This document shows positions 34,886 to 44,691 of a DNA stretch of 64,000 nucleotides, piece after piece (within the stretch, counting starts at the first letter, position 1; each line of letters opens with the position of its first letter). The position numbers and the translations under genes are program-made. The notes beneath the pieces are model-generated. The model was not told where the DNA came from, did not search any database, and saw only the letters and a list, made by a program, of their open reading frames with translations. Origin of the DNA: Pseudoprimorskyibacter sp. (lineage in GTDB: Bacteria > Pseudomonadota > Alphaproteobacteria > Rhodobacterales > Rhodobacteraceae); the NCBI GenBank assembly GCA_029251265.1, contig JAQXDR010000010.1, positions 1 to 64,000 of the forward strand, given 5' to 3'.

Positions 34886-35880
34886 CTGTTTACGCACTCA
34901 ACGGCCTAGGCCGGATCGGCAAACTGGTCTTGAAGCCCCTGCTGGAACAGGGGGCAAAAATTGCATGGATCAATGACGCGGTGGGTGATCCCGAGATGCA
35001 TGCCCATCTGTTTGAGTTCGACACGGTCCACGGCCGCTGGAAGGCCAATTTCGCCCATGATGAGAGTAGCGTGACCATTGATGGCCAGCGTCTGCCGTTC
35101 ATTGGCATTTGCGACATCGCCGCGCTGCCGCTGGAGGGTGTTGATGTGGTGATCGATTGCACTGGTGTCTTCAAAACAGAGGCAAAGCTCGCTCCATACT
35201 TTGACGCAGGCGTAAAAAAGGTGGTTGTATCAGCGCCGGTCAAGGACGGTGACGCCGCCAATATTGTATACGGGGTGAATCACGATATCTACGAACCGGA
35301 CCGCCACCGCATTGTGACCGCAGCAAGTTGCACGACAAATTGCCTTGCGCCAGTTGTAAAGGTCATTCACGAAAACCTGACGATCAAACACGGCTCTATC
35401 ACAACGATTCACAATGTAACCAACACACAGACCATTGTGGACCGTCCGGCGAAAGACCTGCGCCGTGCGCGCTCTGCCCTGAATTCCCTGATTCCAACAA
35501 CCACTGGCAGTGCAACCGCAATCACGCTTATTTATCCCGAGCTGTCGGGTCGCCTGAACGGTCACGCCGTTCGTGTGCCGCTCCTTAATGCATCGCTGAC
35601 CGATTGCGTTTTTGAGGTCGAGCAGGAGACCACCGCTGAAGAGGTCAACGCCCTGTTCAAGGCCGCATCCGAAGGGCCGTTGAACGGCATCTTGGGCTAT
35701 GAAGAACGCCCGCTCGTTTCCACTGATTACACCAATGATGAGCGGTCGAGTATCGTCGATGCGCCTTCGACCATGGTGATCAATGGCACGCAGGTAAAGG
35801 TCTATGCGTGGTATGATAACGAGATGGGCTATGCGCACCGGCTAGTGGATGTGGCCTGTATGGTCGGGGACAGTCTGTGA
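34882..35880 (+). CDS. Glyceraldehyde-3-phosphate dehydrogenase of the ars operon
   Basis: A 332-residue GAPDH with the NAD-binding [13 protein letters not shown] start and the catalytic [12 protein letters not shown] motif (Cys about residue 154). In ars operons this enzyme uses arsenate instead of phosphate to form 1-arseno-3-phosphoglycerate, which the neighbouring ArsJ exports. Coupling by overlapping start and stop codons on both sides supports this role over a glycolytic one. Confidence 0.9.
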   Translation: MTVYALNGLGRIGKLVLKPLLEQGAKIAWINDAVGDPEMHAHLFEFDTVHGRWKANFAHDESSVTIDGQRLPFIGICDIAALPLEGVDVVIDCTGVFKTEAKLAPYFDAGVKKVVVSAPVKDGDAANIVYGVNHDIYEPDRHRIVTAASCTTNCLAPVVKVIHENLTIKHGSITTIHNVTNTQTIVDRPAKDLRRARSALNSLIPTTTGSATAITLIYPELSGRLNGHAVRVPLLNASLTDCVFEVEQETTAEEVNALFKAASEGPLNGILGYEERPLVSTDYTNDERSSIVDAPSTMVINGTQVKVYAWYDNEMGYAHRLVDVACMVGDSL

Positions 35881-37145
35881 CTGAAAGCGCCATGCGCCCC
35901 AAAGGCTTTTCTGCCTATATCGCGGTCACGGCGGCCTACTGGGCGTTCATGCTGTCCGACGGTGCATTGCGCATGCTGGTACTGTTGCACTTTCATACGC
36001 TGGGCTTCTCTCCGGTACAACTGGCATATCTGTTTGTCCTGTATGAAATCGCGGGCGTCATCACCAATTTGGGTGCAGGCTGGATTGCCGCGCGGTTCGG
36101 TCTGACGTCGACGCTGTATGCGGGGCTAGGGTTGCAAGTGCTGGCTCTGCTGGCCTTGGCGCAACTTGATCCTACTTGGGCGATTGGCACATCGGTCGCC
36201 TTTGTCATGCTTGTGCAAGGTGCAAGTGGCGTGGCCAAGGATCTTGCCAAGATGTCGTCCAAATCTGCCGTCAAGTTGCTTGCTCCTTCTCAGGACGGAG
36301 CTCTCTTTCGCTGGGTGGCAATTCTGACAGGGTCCAAGAACATGGTGAAGGGCGCAGGGTTTCTGCTTGGCGCGGTTTTGCTGGCAACGCTTGGATTTGT
36401 CTGGGCTGTGTTGGGCATGGCCGTGATCCTTGCCACAATTTTGCTGGCCGTTTTAATTGCTATGCCGGCGGGCCTGCCAAAGGGACGCAAAGGCACAAAA
36501 TTTTCCGAGGTGTTTTCAAAATCTCCTAACGTGAACTGGCTTAGTGCGGCACGGGTGTTCTTGTTCGGTGCGCGGGATGTCTGGTTCGTAGTCGGCATTC
36601 CGATCTATTTCTACGCTGTGCTGTCGGATGGCACAACCGAAGGCAACCGCGCTGCATTCTTCATGATCGGGACGTTCATGGCCGTTTGGGTCATTCTCTA
36701 TGGCCTTATTCAGGCCAACGCGCCACGCATCTTGCGGGCAAGCCAACGGTCCGAGGCGGACCTGATTGGCGCAGCCCGTACATGGGGCTGGGGCCTCGCC
36801 GTGGTTCCAATAATGCTGACACTTGCGGCTGTCACTGCCACAGAGCAGCAAATGTGGCTCACTCTCACGCTTATTATTGGCCTGCTGATCTTTGGGGCGG
36901 TCTTCGCGGTGAACTCATCCTTACATTCCTACTTGATCCTGACCTTTACAAAGGCAGAGCGGGTCACGATGGATGTGGGCTTTTACTACATGGCCAATGC
37001 GGGCGGGCGGTTGGCTGGAACCTTGCTGTCAGGCCTGACTTATCAAGCAGGTGGTCTGGCGCTGATGCTGGGTACTGCGGCAGGGATGGTTGCAGCATCG
37101 GCGATCACGGTGGGTTTCTTGAAGCTGGAGACCACTCAGACATAG
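35877..37145 (+). CDS. arsJ: ArsJ, 1-arseno-3-phosphoglycerate efflux MFS transporter
   Basis: A 422-residue major-facilitator protein with about twelve membrane helices and the ArsJ-type N-terminus ([18 protein letters not shown]). It exports 1-arseno-3-phosphoglycerate, which breaks down outside to arsenate. GTG start at 35877 overlaps the GAPDH stop; an ATG 15 bases later is an alternative. It ends with TAG. It is the last gene of the operon. Confidence 0.9.
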   Translation: MTESAMRPKGFSAYIAVTAAYWAFMLSDGALRMLVLLHFHTLGFSPVQLAYLFVLYEIAGVITNLGAGWIAARFGLTSTLYAGLGLQVLALLALAQLDPTWAIGTSVAFVMLVQGASGVAKDLAKMSSKSAVKLLAPSQDGALFRWVAILTGSKNMVKGAGFLLGAVLLATLGFVWAVLGMAVILATILLAVLIAMPAGLPKGRKGTKFSEVFSKSPNVNWLSAARVFLFGARDVWFVVGIPIYFYAVLSDGTTEGNRAAFFMIGTFMAVWVILYGLIQANAPRILRASQRSEADLIGAARTWGWGLAVVPIMLTLAAVTATEQQMWLTLTLIIGLLIFGAVFAVNSSLHSYLILTFTKAERVTMDVGFYYMANAGGRLAGTLLSGLTYQAGGLALMLGTAAGMVAASAITVGFLKLETTQT

Positions 37146-37602
37146 GAGGTTGCAAAAATTGACTTTGCCCTGAAATTGCTGTGGCACGTTAAACCTGGTG
37201 TTTTTCTTCAAACTCGAACCCCTAGGCCAAATGGCCAATACTCCGGGGTGAAAGTCCATCATACCCTGCGCATCATCGGGGAATGTGATAATCTTTTCCC
37301 AGATGGTCTGCGCGACCAATGCAGGCGGTGTTAGGATGAACGCGCGACGCCGTGTGGTCCAACGTCGTTAAAGCACGCTCCAGTTGGTCACGTTCAAAAC
37401 GGTTGAGTTTTGATAATTTTACCAAATTTAAAATAAGACAAAATCGATGCTCTGCTGGACAATCACCAGAAGAGATTAAGAATGGCAACAAAAGATACAG
37501 ACGGGTTTAGACGTGATGCGGTGACCACACCCCTTACGAAGCTCTCAGTGACAAGCTACAGTGATCAGATAGGTGGCCCGTCGGTCTGTTCAGATTACAA
37601 TT
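37146..37602. other. Intergenic gap with possible decayed coding remnant
   Basis: Minus-strand frames at about 37300-37450 (LNRFERDQLERALTTLDHTA) and 37210-37320 (EKIITFPDDAQGMMDFHPGV) read like two parts of one frame-shifted protein. I do not recognise the family. Nothing else is visible in this gap, which separates the arsenate operon from the amino-acid cluster. Confidence 0.3.
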
Positions 37603-38595
37603 TTATCTTTTCTGTGTTGGCATGTCGGAATGTTGTTTGGCGTCTTGGGCAACGACTGCAACGACATCACCCCGACGCAACAACCCTTGTCCTCCAAAAC
37701 AAAGCAGCCATCCGTCATAAGGCGCAATAAAGGCATGCGGTTTCGCCTCCACACGATCAATGAACTGCCCATGCCCCAAAATGTCGCCTTTCTGCACAGC
37801 ATCCCCCAGATCTATGGAGGGTACAAAAATCATATCATCATTGCAGATGAGAAAATCCTCGGACGGGGGTAGACGAACATAACGCGAGTTTGGCAGAGGC
37901 TCTTTTATTTTGAGATGCCCAAAGGCCGCAACCATACGCACCAGTCCCTGCGTTGCAAGACGTGCAGTGTGTCGCGTCACCATACCCGCGCCGCCAAGTT
38001 CGGACGAGATGATGACTTTGCCTAATTTTTCGGCCACTGCATCAATCGACATTGGCGCGTGGTCCTCGTTTATCAATACCGTGAACGGCGCACCGAAGGC
38101 CTTGCCGGCGCCGGTTGCCAATGCATTGTAAGAGAACGCTTCGGGCACCAAAATGCTGGGCGCAAAATTCAGGGTGCGTCCACCAGAATGCAGGTCTACG
38201 ATGTGATCGGACAGAGGCATCATCGTCGCACTCAGCCAATGCGCAATACGCTGAGTGAGGCTGCCCAAAGGATCGCCCGGGAATACACGGTTTAAATTCA
38301 GCCCATCATCAGGGGTCAGCCGCGTTCCCGCCATGACCGCAGGCAAATTGAGGGCAGGCAGAAGAATTAAGCGCCCCACCAGTGCGTTGGTATCAACATT
38401 GCGGGCCAACGCATCTATCGCAATTGGTCCCTCATATTCATCACCATGCATTCCGCCGAGGATCAACGTGGTTGGCCCCGCAGTGCCGTTCAGACAGTGA
38501 ATGGGCAGGCGGACTGATTGCCACGCGCTTTTGTTAGTTGAATTATGAAAATGCACATATCCCGAAGTAAGGCCCGGTTGATCTAGTGCAATCAT
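37603..38595 (-). CDS. Succinylglutamate desuccinylase/aspartoacylase-family deacylase (DoeB/EutE-like)
   Basis: A 330-residue zinc-dependent deacylase. The zinc motif GGMHGDEYEG gives H50 and E53, and the third ligand is H136 in VDLHSGG; LNRVFPG (about residues 101-107) is the family substrate-binding block. The closest characterised function is DoeB/EutE, which deacetylates N-alpha-acetyl-diaminobutyrate in ectoine breakdown. It is last in the minus-strand cluster and coupled by ATGA to the dehydratase. Since no ectoine hydrolase (DoeA) is present, the substrate may be another N-acylated amino acid. Confidence 0.8.
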   Translation of the reverse strand: MIALDQPGLTSGYVHFHNSTNKSAWQSVRLPIHCLNGTAGPTTLILGGMHGDEYEGPIAIDALARNVDTNALVGRLILLPALNLPAVMAGTRLTPDDGLNLNRVFPGDPLGSLTQRIAHWLSATMMPLSDHIVDLHSGGRTLNFAPSILVPEAFSYNALATGAGKAFGAPFTVLINEDHAPMSIDAVAEKLGKVIISSELGGAGMVTRHTARLATQGLVRMVAAFGHLKIKEPLPNSRYVRLPPSEDFLICNDDMIFVPSIDLGDAVQKGDILGHGQFIDRVEAKPHAFIAPYDGWLLCFGGQGLLRRGDVVAVVAQDAKQHSDMPTQKR

Positions 38596-39563
38596 GGCGT
38601 GACGCCAATAACCGGAGCGATCACGTCGCGGTCAAAGTTCGCACCACATAGGACAACGGCGCTGACTTTGTTTGTGCGATTGGTCGCATCTATTTGCCAT
38701 GCCGCCTGTGCCAGTCCTGCGGATCCCTCGACCAGCATCTTTTCTTTCCATGCCATATGGCGGATGCCGTCGGCAATTTGCTCCTCGGTGCAATCTATCA
38801 ATTCATCAATGGCTTCGGTGCCCAGTGGCAGGGTGATTGTGCCCTCGTCCAGACCACCCGCACACCCATCAGCCAGAGTTTCGGTGTGCGAGACCTCAAC
38901 GGTGTGACCTGCCCGGATGCTGGCTGACATTGCCGCGGAATTGATAGCACTGACACCAACAAGTCTGGTGGATGGCGAAAACGCTTTAAGGACAGCACCG
39001 ATGCCTGCAATCAGGCCACCGCCACCGATGGACACGTAAACCACATCCAAACGCGGTAACTGTTCCAGCATTTCCAAAGCAATTGTGCCTTGGCCGGCGA
39101 TGACTTGAGGGTCGTTGTAGGGGGAGCAATAGATTTTGCCCTGCTCTTTGGCCAGCTTTTGCGCGTGTTGTTCGGCCAGTCCAGAATCGTTTGAATGGAG
39201 AATGGTCTCAACCCCCAATGCTTTGATCCGGGTCAGTTTTTCGCGCGCAACTGTTTCTGGCAAAACCACCGTCAAATCATGGCCGGTCATCTGGGCCGCT
39301 GTCGCAAGTGCCAGTCCGTGATTGCCGGAGGATGCTGTGATCGCGGGTACGTCTGTCGACAAAGACGTCAGTTTTGACATGGCTCCACGAAATTTGAACG
39401 ATCCGGTTTTTTGAAAATTCTCGGCCTTGAACACAAGGCCGGTGTCATCGTCAAAGGACATCCGAGATTGGATGCAGGGCGTTCGCGTCAACCAAGGTTT
39501 GATGCGACGGTGGGCGGCGACAGAAAGAGCGGCTTGTTCAAGTATGGCGGCGGAGGCGGTCAT
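38592..39563 (-). CDS. Threonine/serine dehydratase-family PLP enzyme (EutB-like)
   Basis: A 323-residue fold-type II PLP enzyme. The PLP lysine is K57 in GSFKFRGA, the phosphate-binding loop is in SIGGGGLIAG, and SSGNHGLALA is the substrate loop. The start is ATG 39563 with AAGGA upstream; the TTG at 39581 is less likely. EutB-type dehydratases are linked to hydroxyectoine use; others deaminate threonine or hydroxyaspartate. It lies between an ornithine-cyclodeaminase-like gene and the deacylase, the same family trio as eutC, eutB and eutE. It probably eliminates water and ammonia from a beta-hydroxy amino acid. Confidence 0.82.
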   Translation of the reverse strand: MTASAAILEQAALSVAAHRRIKPWLTRTPCIQSRMSFDDDTGLVFKAENFQKTGSFKFRGAMSKLTSLSTDVPAITASSGNHGLALATAAQMTGHDLTVVLPETVAREKLTRIKALGVETILHSNDSGLAEQHAQKLAKEQGKIYCSPYNDPQVIAGQGTIALEMLEQLPRLDVVYVSIGGGGLIAGIGAVLKAFSPSTRLVGVSAINSAAMSASIRAGHTVEVSHTETLADGCAGGLDEGTITLPLGTEAIDELIDCTEEQIADGIRHMAWKEKMLVEGSAGLAQAAWQIDATNRTNKVSAVVLCGANFDRDVIAPVIGVTP

Positions 39564-39577
39564 CGGATGTCCTTTTT

Positions 39578-40534
39578 TCAAATTTTGGTGCTATCGGCGG
39601 CGTCAATGATGGCTTGGGTGATGGCAATGTCTTGCGCCGCGATCCCGGTAAGATCAGCGATTGTGATGTCCTCGTCTGACGTCCGGCCCGGCTGCGCGCC
39701 CGATAGCACATGGCCAAGTTCGGTGACTTTTAGGGATGCATCCTTGCGGTACGCCGACTGAAATTCACCATGATTCAAGGATTGGTGTGCCAGATCACAG
39801 ACACGCACAGTGGCAGAGGTCACCAGCCCTGTAGGCAATTCTTGCTTGCCCGGACAATCGGCCCCAATCGCAGTCACATGAGTGCCTTTGCGCACCAAGC
39901 CATCGGCGAATAGGGGCAGTGTAGCGGGGGTAGTGGTGATAATAATGTCTGCGGTACCAATGGCTGCGTTGAGGTCTGTTGCGGCCCCGGCAGTGTGACC
40001 TGCCGCCGTTAAATCTGCGGCCAAGGCCTGTGCGGCGCCTGCATTGCGCGCCCAAAGATGAAAATTCAGCGCCCTGTCCGGCATCAACTGCGCAAGACAA
40101 CTCGCTTGAAACCGCGCTTGAATGCCGGCCCCAATGATCAACACCTCCGACGCATCGCGACGTGCCAGTGCGCGGGTCGCCAAAGCCCCGCCAATTGCCG
40201 TACGCATGTCGGTCAGCCAGCCTTCGTCGCGCAAGATCGCAAGGGTTTGACCCGTGGTTGCCGAAAAAGCCAGCATCATGCCGTTGGAAGAAGGCAAGCC
40301 CTTGGCAGGATTGTCGTAAAACCCGGATGCGATTTTGATGACATAGCTGGCAGTGTCCGCGATATGACCTGATTTGATGTGGCAATCGCCATTTGCCTGC
40401 GGAAAGGCCAAATGCACCACATCCGCTGTTTGCACATCGCCTTGTGCAGACGCTACATATGCAGTGTGGATAAGTTGCACGGCGCTGTCAAAATCGAACA
40501 GGGCCATGATTTGCGGTTTATCTAAATCCAACAT
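39578..40534 (-). CDS. Ornithine cyclodeaminase/mu-crystallin family protein (EutC-like)
   Basis: A 318-residue NAD(P)-binding protein of the ornithine cyclodeaminase/mu-crystallin family. Typical segments are CHIKSGH near residue 53, ASGFYDNPAKGLPSSNG (about residues 70-86) and the Rossmann motif IIGAGIQARFQ (about residues 132-142). Members cyclise ornithine or reduce cyclic ketimines such as piperideine-2-carboxylate. The start is ATG 40534; the TTG at 40537 is an alternative. It resembles EutC of hydroxyectoine loci. It is the first of two such enzymes in this cluster, which suggests a cyclic imine intermediate. Confidence 0.83.
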   Translation of the reverse strand: MLDLDKPQIMALFDFDSAVQLIHTAYVASAQGDVQTADVVHLAFPQANGDCHIKSGHIADTASYVIKIASGFYDNPAKGLPSSNGMMLAFSATTGQTLAILRDEGWLTDMRTAIGGALATRALARRDASEVLIIGAGIQARFQASCLAQLMPDRALNFHLWARNAGAAQALAADLTAAGHTAGAATDLNAAIGTADIIITTTPATLPLFADGLVRKGTHVTAIGADCPGKQELPTGLVTSATVRVCDLAHQSLNHGEFQSAYRKDASLKVTELGHVLSGAQPGRTSDEDITIADLTGIAAQDIAITQAIIDAADSTKI

Positions 40535-40546
40535 CAAATCACTTTC

Positions 40547-43500
40547 TCAGAAACGTTCATTCAGGATAGAATCGAGTGTCGTGACGATCATATCAACATC
40601 GTCAGACAGAATGGTCAGGGGCGGGCGGATTTTCAGGATATTGTCCTTTGGCCCTTCGCTGCCCAGCAAAATACGATGGTCACGCATGCGGTTTTTGACA
40701 TGCGTGGCGAGGGCGGTCGCCTCTGATTTGCAGGCCCGATCAGATACCAAATCGACACCAATGAACAGTCCAACGCCGCGCACGTCGCCAATGCAATCAT
40801 GTTTGTCCTGAAGGGTGCGCAAACCTTCCAGCAGCCGGTCACCTTGTCGTTTTGCGTTGGCTTGCAGGCCTTGGTCGTCAACGATATCCAGCACCTCTTT
40901 GCCAATCCGGCAGGACAAAGTGGACCCCCCGAATGTCGAGAAGAACTCTGGGCCTTGGGCAAAGCTATCGGCAATGGCGCGGGTGGTGACCACGGCGCCC
41001 ATGGGATGTCCGTTGCCCAAGGGTTTGCCCAATACGACGATGTCTGGGACTGCCTGTTGTTGTTCAAACCCGAAATAATAATCGCCCAAGCGTCCCAGCC
41101 CCGTCTGGACCTCATCAGCGATGCAAAGCCCGCCAGCCGCACGAATTTTGGCGTAGACCGCCCGCAGATATCCCCGAGGCGGAATGATCTGGCCGCCAAC
41201 AGAGGGGAAGGTTTCAGCGATAAAACCCGCAATGTTGATATTACGATCGGTCAGGCGTTTTATCGCGCCATCAACCAGATCCGCATAGTGTTGCGCGCGA
41301 TCTTGGTCTTCGCGCCGAAAACGACCGCGATAATCATCGGCCACTTCGACCAGTTCAACCCAATCCGATGGTCCGACACCGCCTTTGGCATTGAATTTAT
41401 ACGCTGACAGATCAATCGCACCTGTGGTGTTGCCGTGATAGCCGTGATCGGGCGTCACCATGCCCTTTGCACCCGTATGGGCGCGGGCCAATCGCAGGGC
41501 TAATTCATTTGCCTCAGACCCGGAGTTGACAAAGAAACAGACCTCAAATGGATCTGGAAATTTCGACAAAAGTTTATCGGCGAATGCGGTTTGAGCTGGA
41601 TGCAGATAGCGGGTGTTCGAGTTCATGCGCTTGAGCTGATCAGCCGCGACGGTCTGGATCCGTGGATGGGCGTGGCCCACATGTGGTACGTTGTTGTAGG
41701 CGTCCAGGTATGGGCGGCCCCATTCGTCAAACAGGTGATGCTGCCAGCCGCGTACCAGCATAACCGGGTCTTTGTAGCTCAGCGACAGGTTGGCGCCAAA
41801 ATGCGATTTGCGGCCTGCCAATACGTCGCCCTTGTCGGTGGGCGTGTAAACTGTTTTTGCATCGGGCAGGTTCAACATTGCGGCGGGGTTGGGGCAAATG
41901 GCACGCCACATATAATTGTCGTCCGGATCGCCCACTCCGGGCCAGTCATTGCCCAATCCATCCAGCGTCAGGGCCATTTGGAAATGGATATGGGGGGCCC
42001 AGCCACCGTTCTGCTCTGGCAGGCCCAGCATGCAAAAAGTGGTGCCTTTTGGAATGGTCTGTCCCGGTGTCAGGGTATCGCAAACCTCTGGATTGAGGTG
42101 GCCGTAAAGTGTATAAAAACGATCTCCATCTGGTGTGTCATGGGCTAAGATCACCACACCTCCGTAGTCAAGGTGGCCGGTTCGGTTTTCAACCACATGA
42201 ACGGTTGCATCCATCGGGGCGTGTATCGCCGTGTCTGCTGGGGCAAAGGCATCGATGGCCAGATGTACCGTGCGCCGATCAGACGCAAGCCATGGCCCGT
42301 TGCGAAAGGCGGGTTCGGTATAAATCAGGCGCGGCTCAAAGTAATAACCCAGCCATATCTGGCCATCTCGGTCGTATTCCTCACCAATGCGCACAGCCTC
42401 CGCTTTGCCCAGATCAAAGGGGTTGAGGGGCCAAACGGAGTGTTCGACTGACAGTGATCCTATTGGTGCATCGTGAAGGTCGGTCCCCATGACAGGCGCA
42501 AAGTTACCGCGTTCGCGGTCCAGAAACGCGGATATGCGCGGTGCGGCATCAGTAACCGGCAGATCGCAAGCGGTGCGCAGTCGCGCGCGCAGCAGTCCGG
42601 GGTCAATCGACGTCTTTTCAAGAAACCGCCATGCAGGGGCCTGCGAGATCACCACATATGGATCATCGGGGGTGTCGCGCGCCATCAGGGTCGAGTTCAC
42701 GACACTCACCGCCAGACGCATTTGTAACAACGGCCATATCAGGTCAATTTCTTTGGTGGTGAGGGGGTTGACCGCGTGGTAGCCCGCGACAAGAGCGGCC
42801 AGACGTCTTTCGGGATCGGGCGTATCCAGCAGCAGATAGGCTGCGGCGATGGCCAGATTGCAGATGCGCGGCGCTGCACAGATATCGCCCAAATCAATCA
42901 GGCCCGAGATACGAAGCGGCTGCGATACTGCACCATCGACCAAAATGTTGTAGTCATTCACGTCGTTGTGGATCGCTTGTACGGGCAGGCGTTGCAGTTC
43001 GGGAAGGATCGTCTCGAACTCTGTCACGATGCGCTCAAGCGCTGCACGGCGGGGTCCGGTGGTAACATCGGCGATCTTAGGTGTGATCCAGCGCGCCTGC
43101 ATCAGGTCCCATTTGAAATCGCGTGTCAGACCCGGATATGTGAAAGTCGCCAAGGCCAGATCACTGCCCCCAATGACACGGCCCAGATCATGGATCAGAC
43201 CGGCGGTTTTTGGCAACGCTTTTGCAAACGTACGGCCTGGCAGGCGTTCCAGCAGCCACAATATGCGCGTCTCGCCGTTTGGGGTTTTATGCATTATCGT
43301 GGGAACACCCTGAAGGGTGGGGATGACGGCAGGAAACGGCAGATCGGGTGCATGTTCCGCGATGTGTCGCAGGGCCGCGATTTGCAGGTTCACAAAACTG
43401 CAATCACAACTCAGGCGCATGACCTTGAGGACAAATCCATCCCCGTCAGGTGTTTCAGCCATAAAGTTCAAATCATACTCACCCGGTAGTTTGGTGAGCT

Positions 43501-43552
43501 CGGCGTCAATACCCCATCGGTCGCGCAGAACGTTTTGCCAATAGGCTGTCAC
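40547..43552 (-). CDS. Trifunctional fusion: APH-type kinase, M23-like domain, class-III PLP phospholyase/aminotransferase
   Basis: A 1001-residue three-domain protein. Residues 20-310 are an aminoglycoside/choline-kinase-like domain with the catalytic H195-N-D197 and N202, and metal D220 in LIDLGD. Residues 370-540 are an M23 peptidase-like barrel that keeps its zinc ligands H430 and D434 (HLAID) and H523 (HIH). Residues 580-1001 are a class-III aminotransferase with GSEAN (674-678), D810 and the PLP lysine K840 (GKPLGNG). The last domain resembles the ethanolamine-phosphate and 5-phosphohydroxylysine phospholyases. I infer that the kinase phosphorylates a hydroxyl group of an amino compound and the PLP domain eliminates phosphate and ammonia. 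The role of the M23 barrel is unclear. It overlaps the aminotransferase gene by ATGA. Confidence 0.88.
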   Translation of the reverse strand: MTAYWQNVLRDRWGIDAELTKLPGEYDLNFMAETPDGDGFVLKVMRLSCDCSFVNLQIAALRHIAEHAPDLPFPAVIPTLQGVPTIMHKTPNGETRILWLLERLPGRTFAKALPKTAGLIHDLGRVIGGSDLALATFTYPGLTRDFKWDLMQARWITPKIADVTTGPRRAALERIVTEFETILPELQRLPVQAIHNDVNDYNILVDGAVSQPLRISGLIDLGDICAAPRICNLAIAAAYLLLDTPDPERRLAALVAGYHAVNPLTTKEIDLIWPLLQMRLAVSVVNSTLMARDTPDDPYVVISQAPAWRFLEKTSIDPGLLRARLRTACDLPVTDAAPRISAFLDRERGNFAPVMGTDLHDAPIGSLSVEHSVWPLNPFDLGKAEAVRIGEEYDRDGQIWLGYYFEPRLIYTEPAFRNGPWLASDRRTVHLAIDAFAPADTAIHAPMDATVHVVENRTGHLDYGGVVILAHDTPDGDRFYTLYGHLNPEVCDTLTPGQTIPKGTTFCMLGLPEQNGGWAPHIHFQMALTLDGLGNDWPGVGDPDDNYMWRAICPNPAAMLNLPDAKTVYTPTDKGDVLAGRKSHFGANLSLSYKDPVMLVRGWQHHLFDEWGRPYLDAYNNVPHVGHAHPRIQTVAADQLKRMNSNTRYLHPAQTAFADKLLSKFPDPFEVCFFVNSGSEANELALRLARAHTGAKGMVTPDHGYHGNTTGAIDLSAYKFNAKGGVGPSDWVELVEVADDYRGRFRREDQDRAQHYADLVDGAIKRLTDRNINIAGFIAETFPSVGGQIIPPRGYLRAVYAKIRAAGGLCIADEVQTGLGRLGDYYFGFEQQQAVPDIVVLGKPLGNGHPMGAVVTTRAIADSFAQGPEFFSTFGGSTLSCRIGKEVLDIVDDQGLQANAKRQGDRLLEGLRTLQDKHDCIGDVRGVGLFIGVDLVSDRACKSEATALATHVKNRMRDHRILLGSEGPKDNILKIRPPLTILSDDVDMIVTTLDSILNERF

Positions 43553-44691
43553 GCGGCGGTCTCTGATTTGGTGGCAAGGTCTGATAGGAAACTGCTGACT
43601 TTGGCCAGACCACAGCGCAGGATTTCAGGATCATTCGCATAACCGATGCGCAGCCATCCCTCCATGTGCATGACCGATCCGGGGGTAAACATCACACCGG
43701 TCTTCTCAAGCAATTGAACGCAGAAATCGCGCGAAGGCATGTCCAGGTTGTACTTTAGTAGTGCGGTCGTTCCAGCCTTTGGCTTGATATATGACATGAG
43801 CGGTTCCTGCGCGACCCAAGCGTCTAAAATTGCAAGGTTGCCACGTGTGATCTGTTGAGAGCGGGCAAGGATTTTATCCTTGGCTTCTAGCGCCATCGCG
43901 GCAAAGTAGTCATCCAACATGCCAACGCTGATTGTATTATAATCGCGGTGGATCGATACCGCCTCCAGCACATCCAAAGGCCCGGCAATCCATCCTAGCC
44001 GCAATCCCGCAAGCGAGAATGTCTTGGACATGCCTGCAACGCTGATGCCTTTTTCATAGATATCGGCCATGGCCGGGGCAAACCCGTCACCGGTCTGGTT
44101 CGTGCCGCGGTAGACTTCGTCACATAGCACAAAGGCATTCACACGTCGCGCAATCGCGACAAAGGCGTCGAGCGCATCAGCTTCCATCAACGCGCCTGTG
44201 GGGTTATTGGGATTGTTCAGCACGATAAGCTTGGTTTCAGGGCGTACCATCGCTGCGAGTTCTTCAAGATCGGGCAGAAACCCGTTTTCGGGGTGCAGCT
44301 GCAGTATATCAACCTCGGCACCATAGCTTTCAGGGATCGAATAGTGTTGCTGATATGTCGGACGCACGGAAATCACGTGATCACCTGGTTCCACCAGCGT
44401 TTCATGGAGCAGCGCATTGGCCCCGATGGCCCCATGTGTCACCATAACATTATTGCGGGTTTGTTTGGTATACATCGTGCAGATGGCATCGCGCAGCCGG
44501 TCCGACCCTCGGATGGCACCGTAGGTCATTTTCATTGGCAAAAGATCAGACATCACGTTGTCGTTCTTGCCCGATAGTTCCAGCAATTGTTCAATCGTCA
44601 GGGAGGCTACACAGGTTTCTGCCAGATTGAATTCGCAGTGGTCCTCGAACTCGTTCATCCAGATTTCAACGCCAAAAGGTTTGATTTTCAT
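43549..44691 (-). CDS. Aminotransferase class I/II
   Basis: A 380-residue fold-type I aminotransferase. NNPNNPTGAL (about residues 160-169), FVLCDEVYRG and the PLP lysine in SVAGMSKTFSLAGLRLG (about residue 222) are visible, with the C-terminal Arg in EGWLRIGYA that binds the substrate carboxylate. The start at 44691 gives an ATGA overlap with the upstream cyclodeaminase-like gene and excludes a 13-residue extension. It probably transaminates the semialdehyde or amino acid of this pathway; the donor and product are unknown. Confidence 0.88.
   Translation of the reverse strand: MKIKPFGVEIWMNEFEDHCEFNLAETCVASLTIEQLLELSGKNDNVMSDLLPMKMTYGAIRGSDRLRDAICTMYTKQTRNNVMVTHGAIGANALLHETLVEPGDHVISVRPTYQQHYSIPESYGAEVDILQLHPENGFLPDLEELAAMVRPETKLIVLNNPNNPTGALMEADALDAFVAIARRVNAFVLCDEVYRGTNQTGDGFAPAMADIYEKGISVAGMSKTFSLAGLRLGWIAGPLDVLEAVSIHRDYNTISVGMLDDYFAAMALEAKDKILARSQQITRGNLAILDAWVAQEPLMSYIKPKAGTTALLKYNLDMPSRDFCVQLLEKTGVMFTPGSVMHMEGWLRIGYANDPEILRCGLAKVSSFLSDLATKSETAA

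Noticed and set aside
37603-40534. Ectoine/hydroxyectoine degradation locus (eutB, eutC and eutE-like genes)
   Set aside because: No ectoine hydrolase (DoeA/EutD) or EutA gene is present, and the order is different. The larger set with kinase fusion, second cyclodeaminase and basic-type importer fits another substrate better, so only -like names are used.
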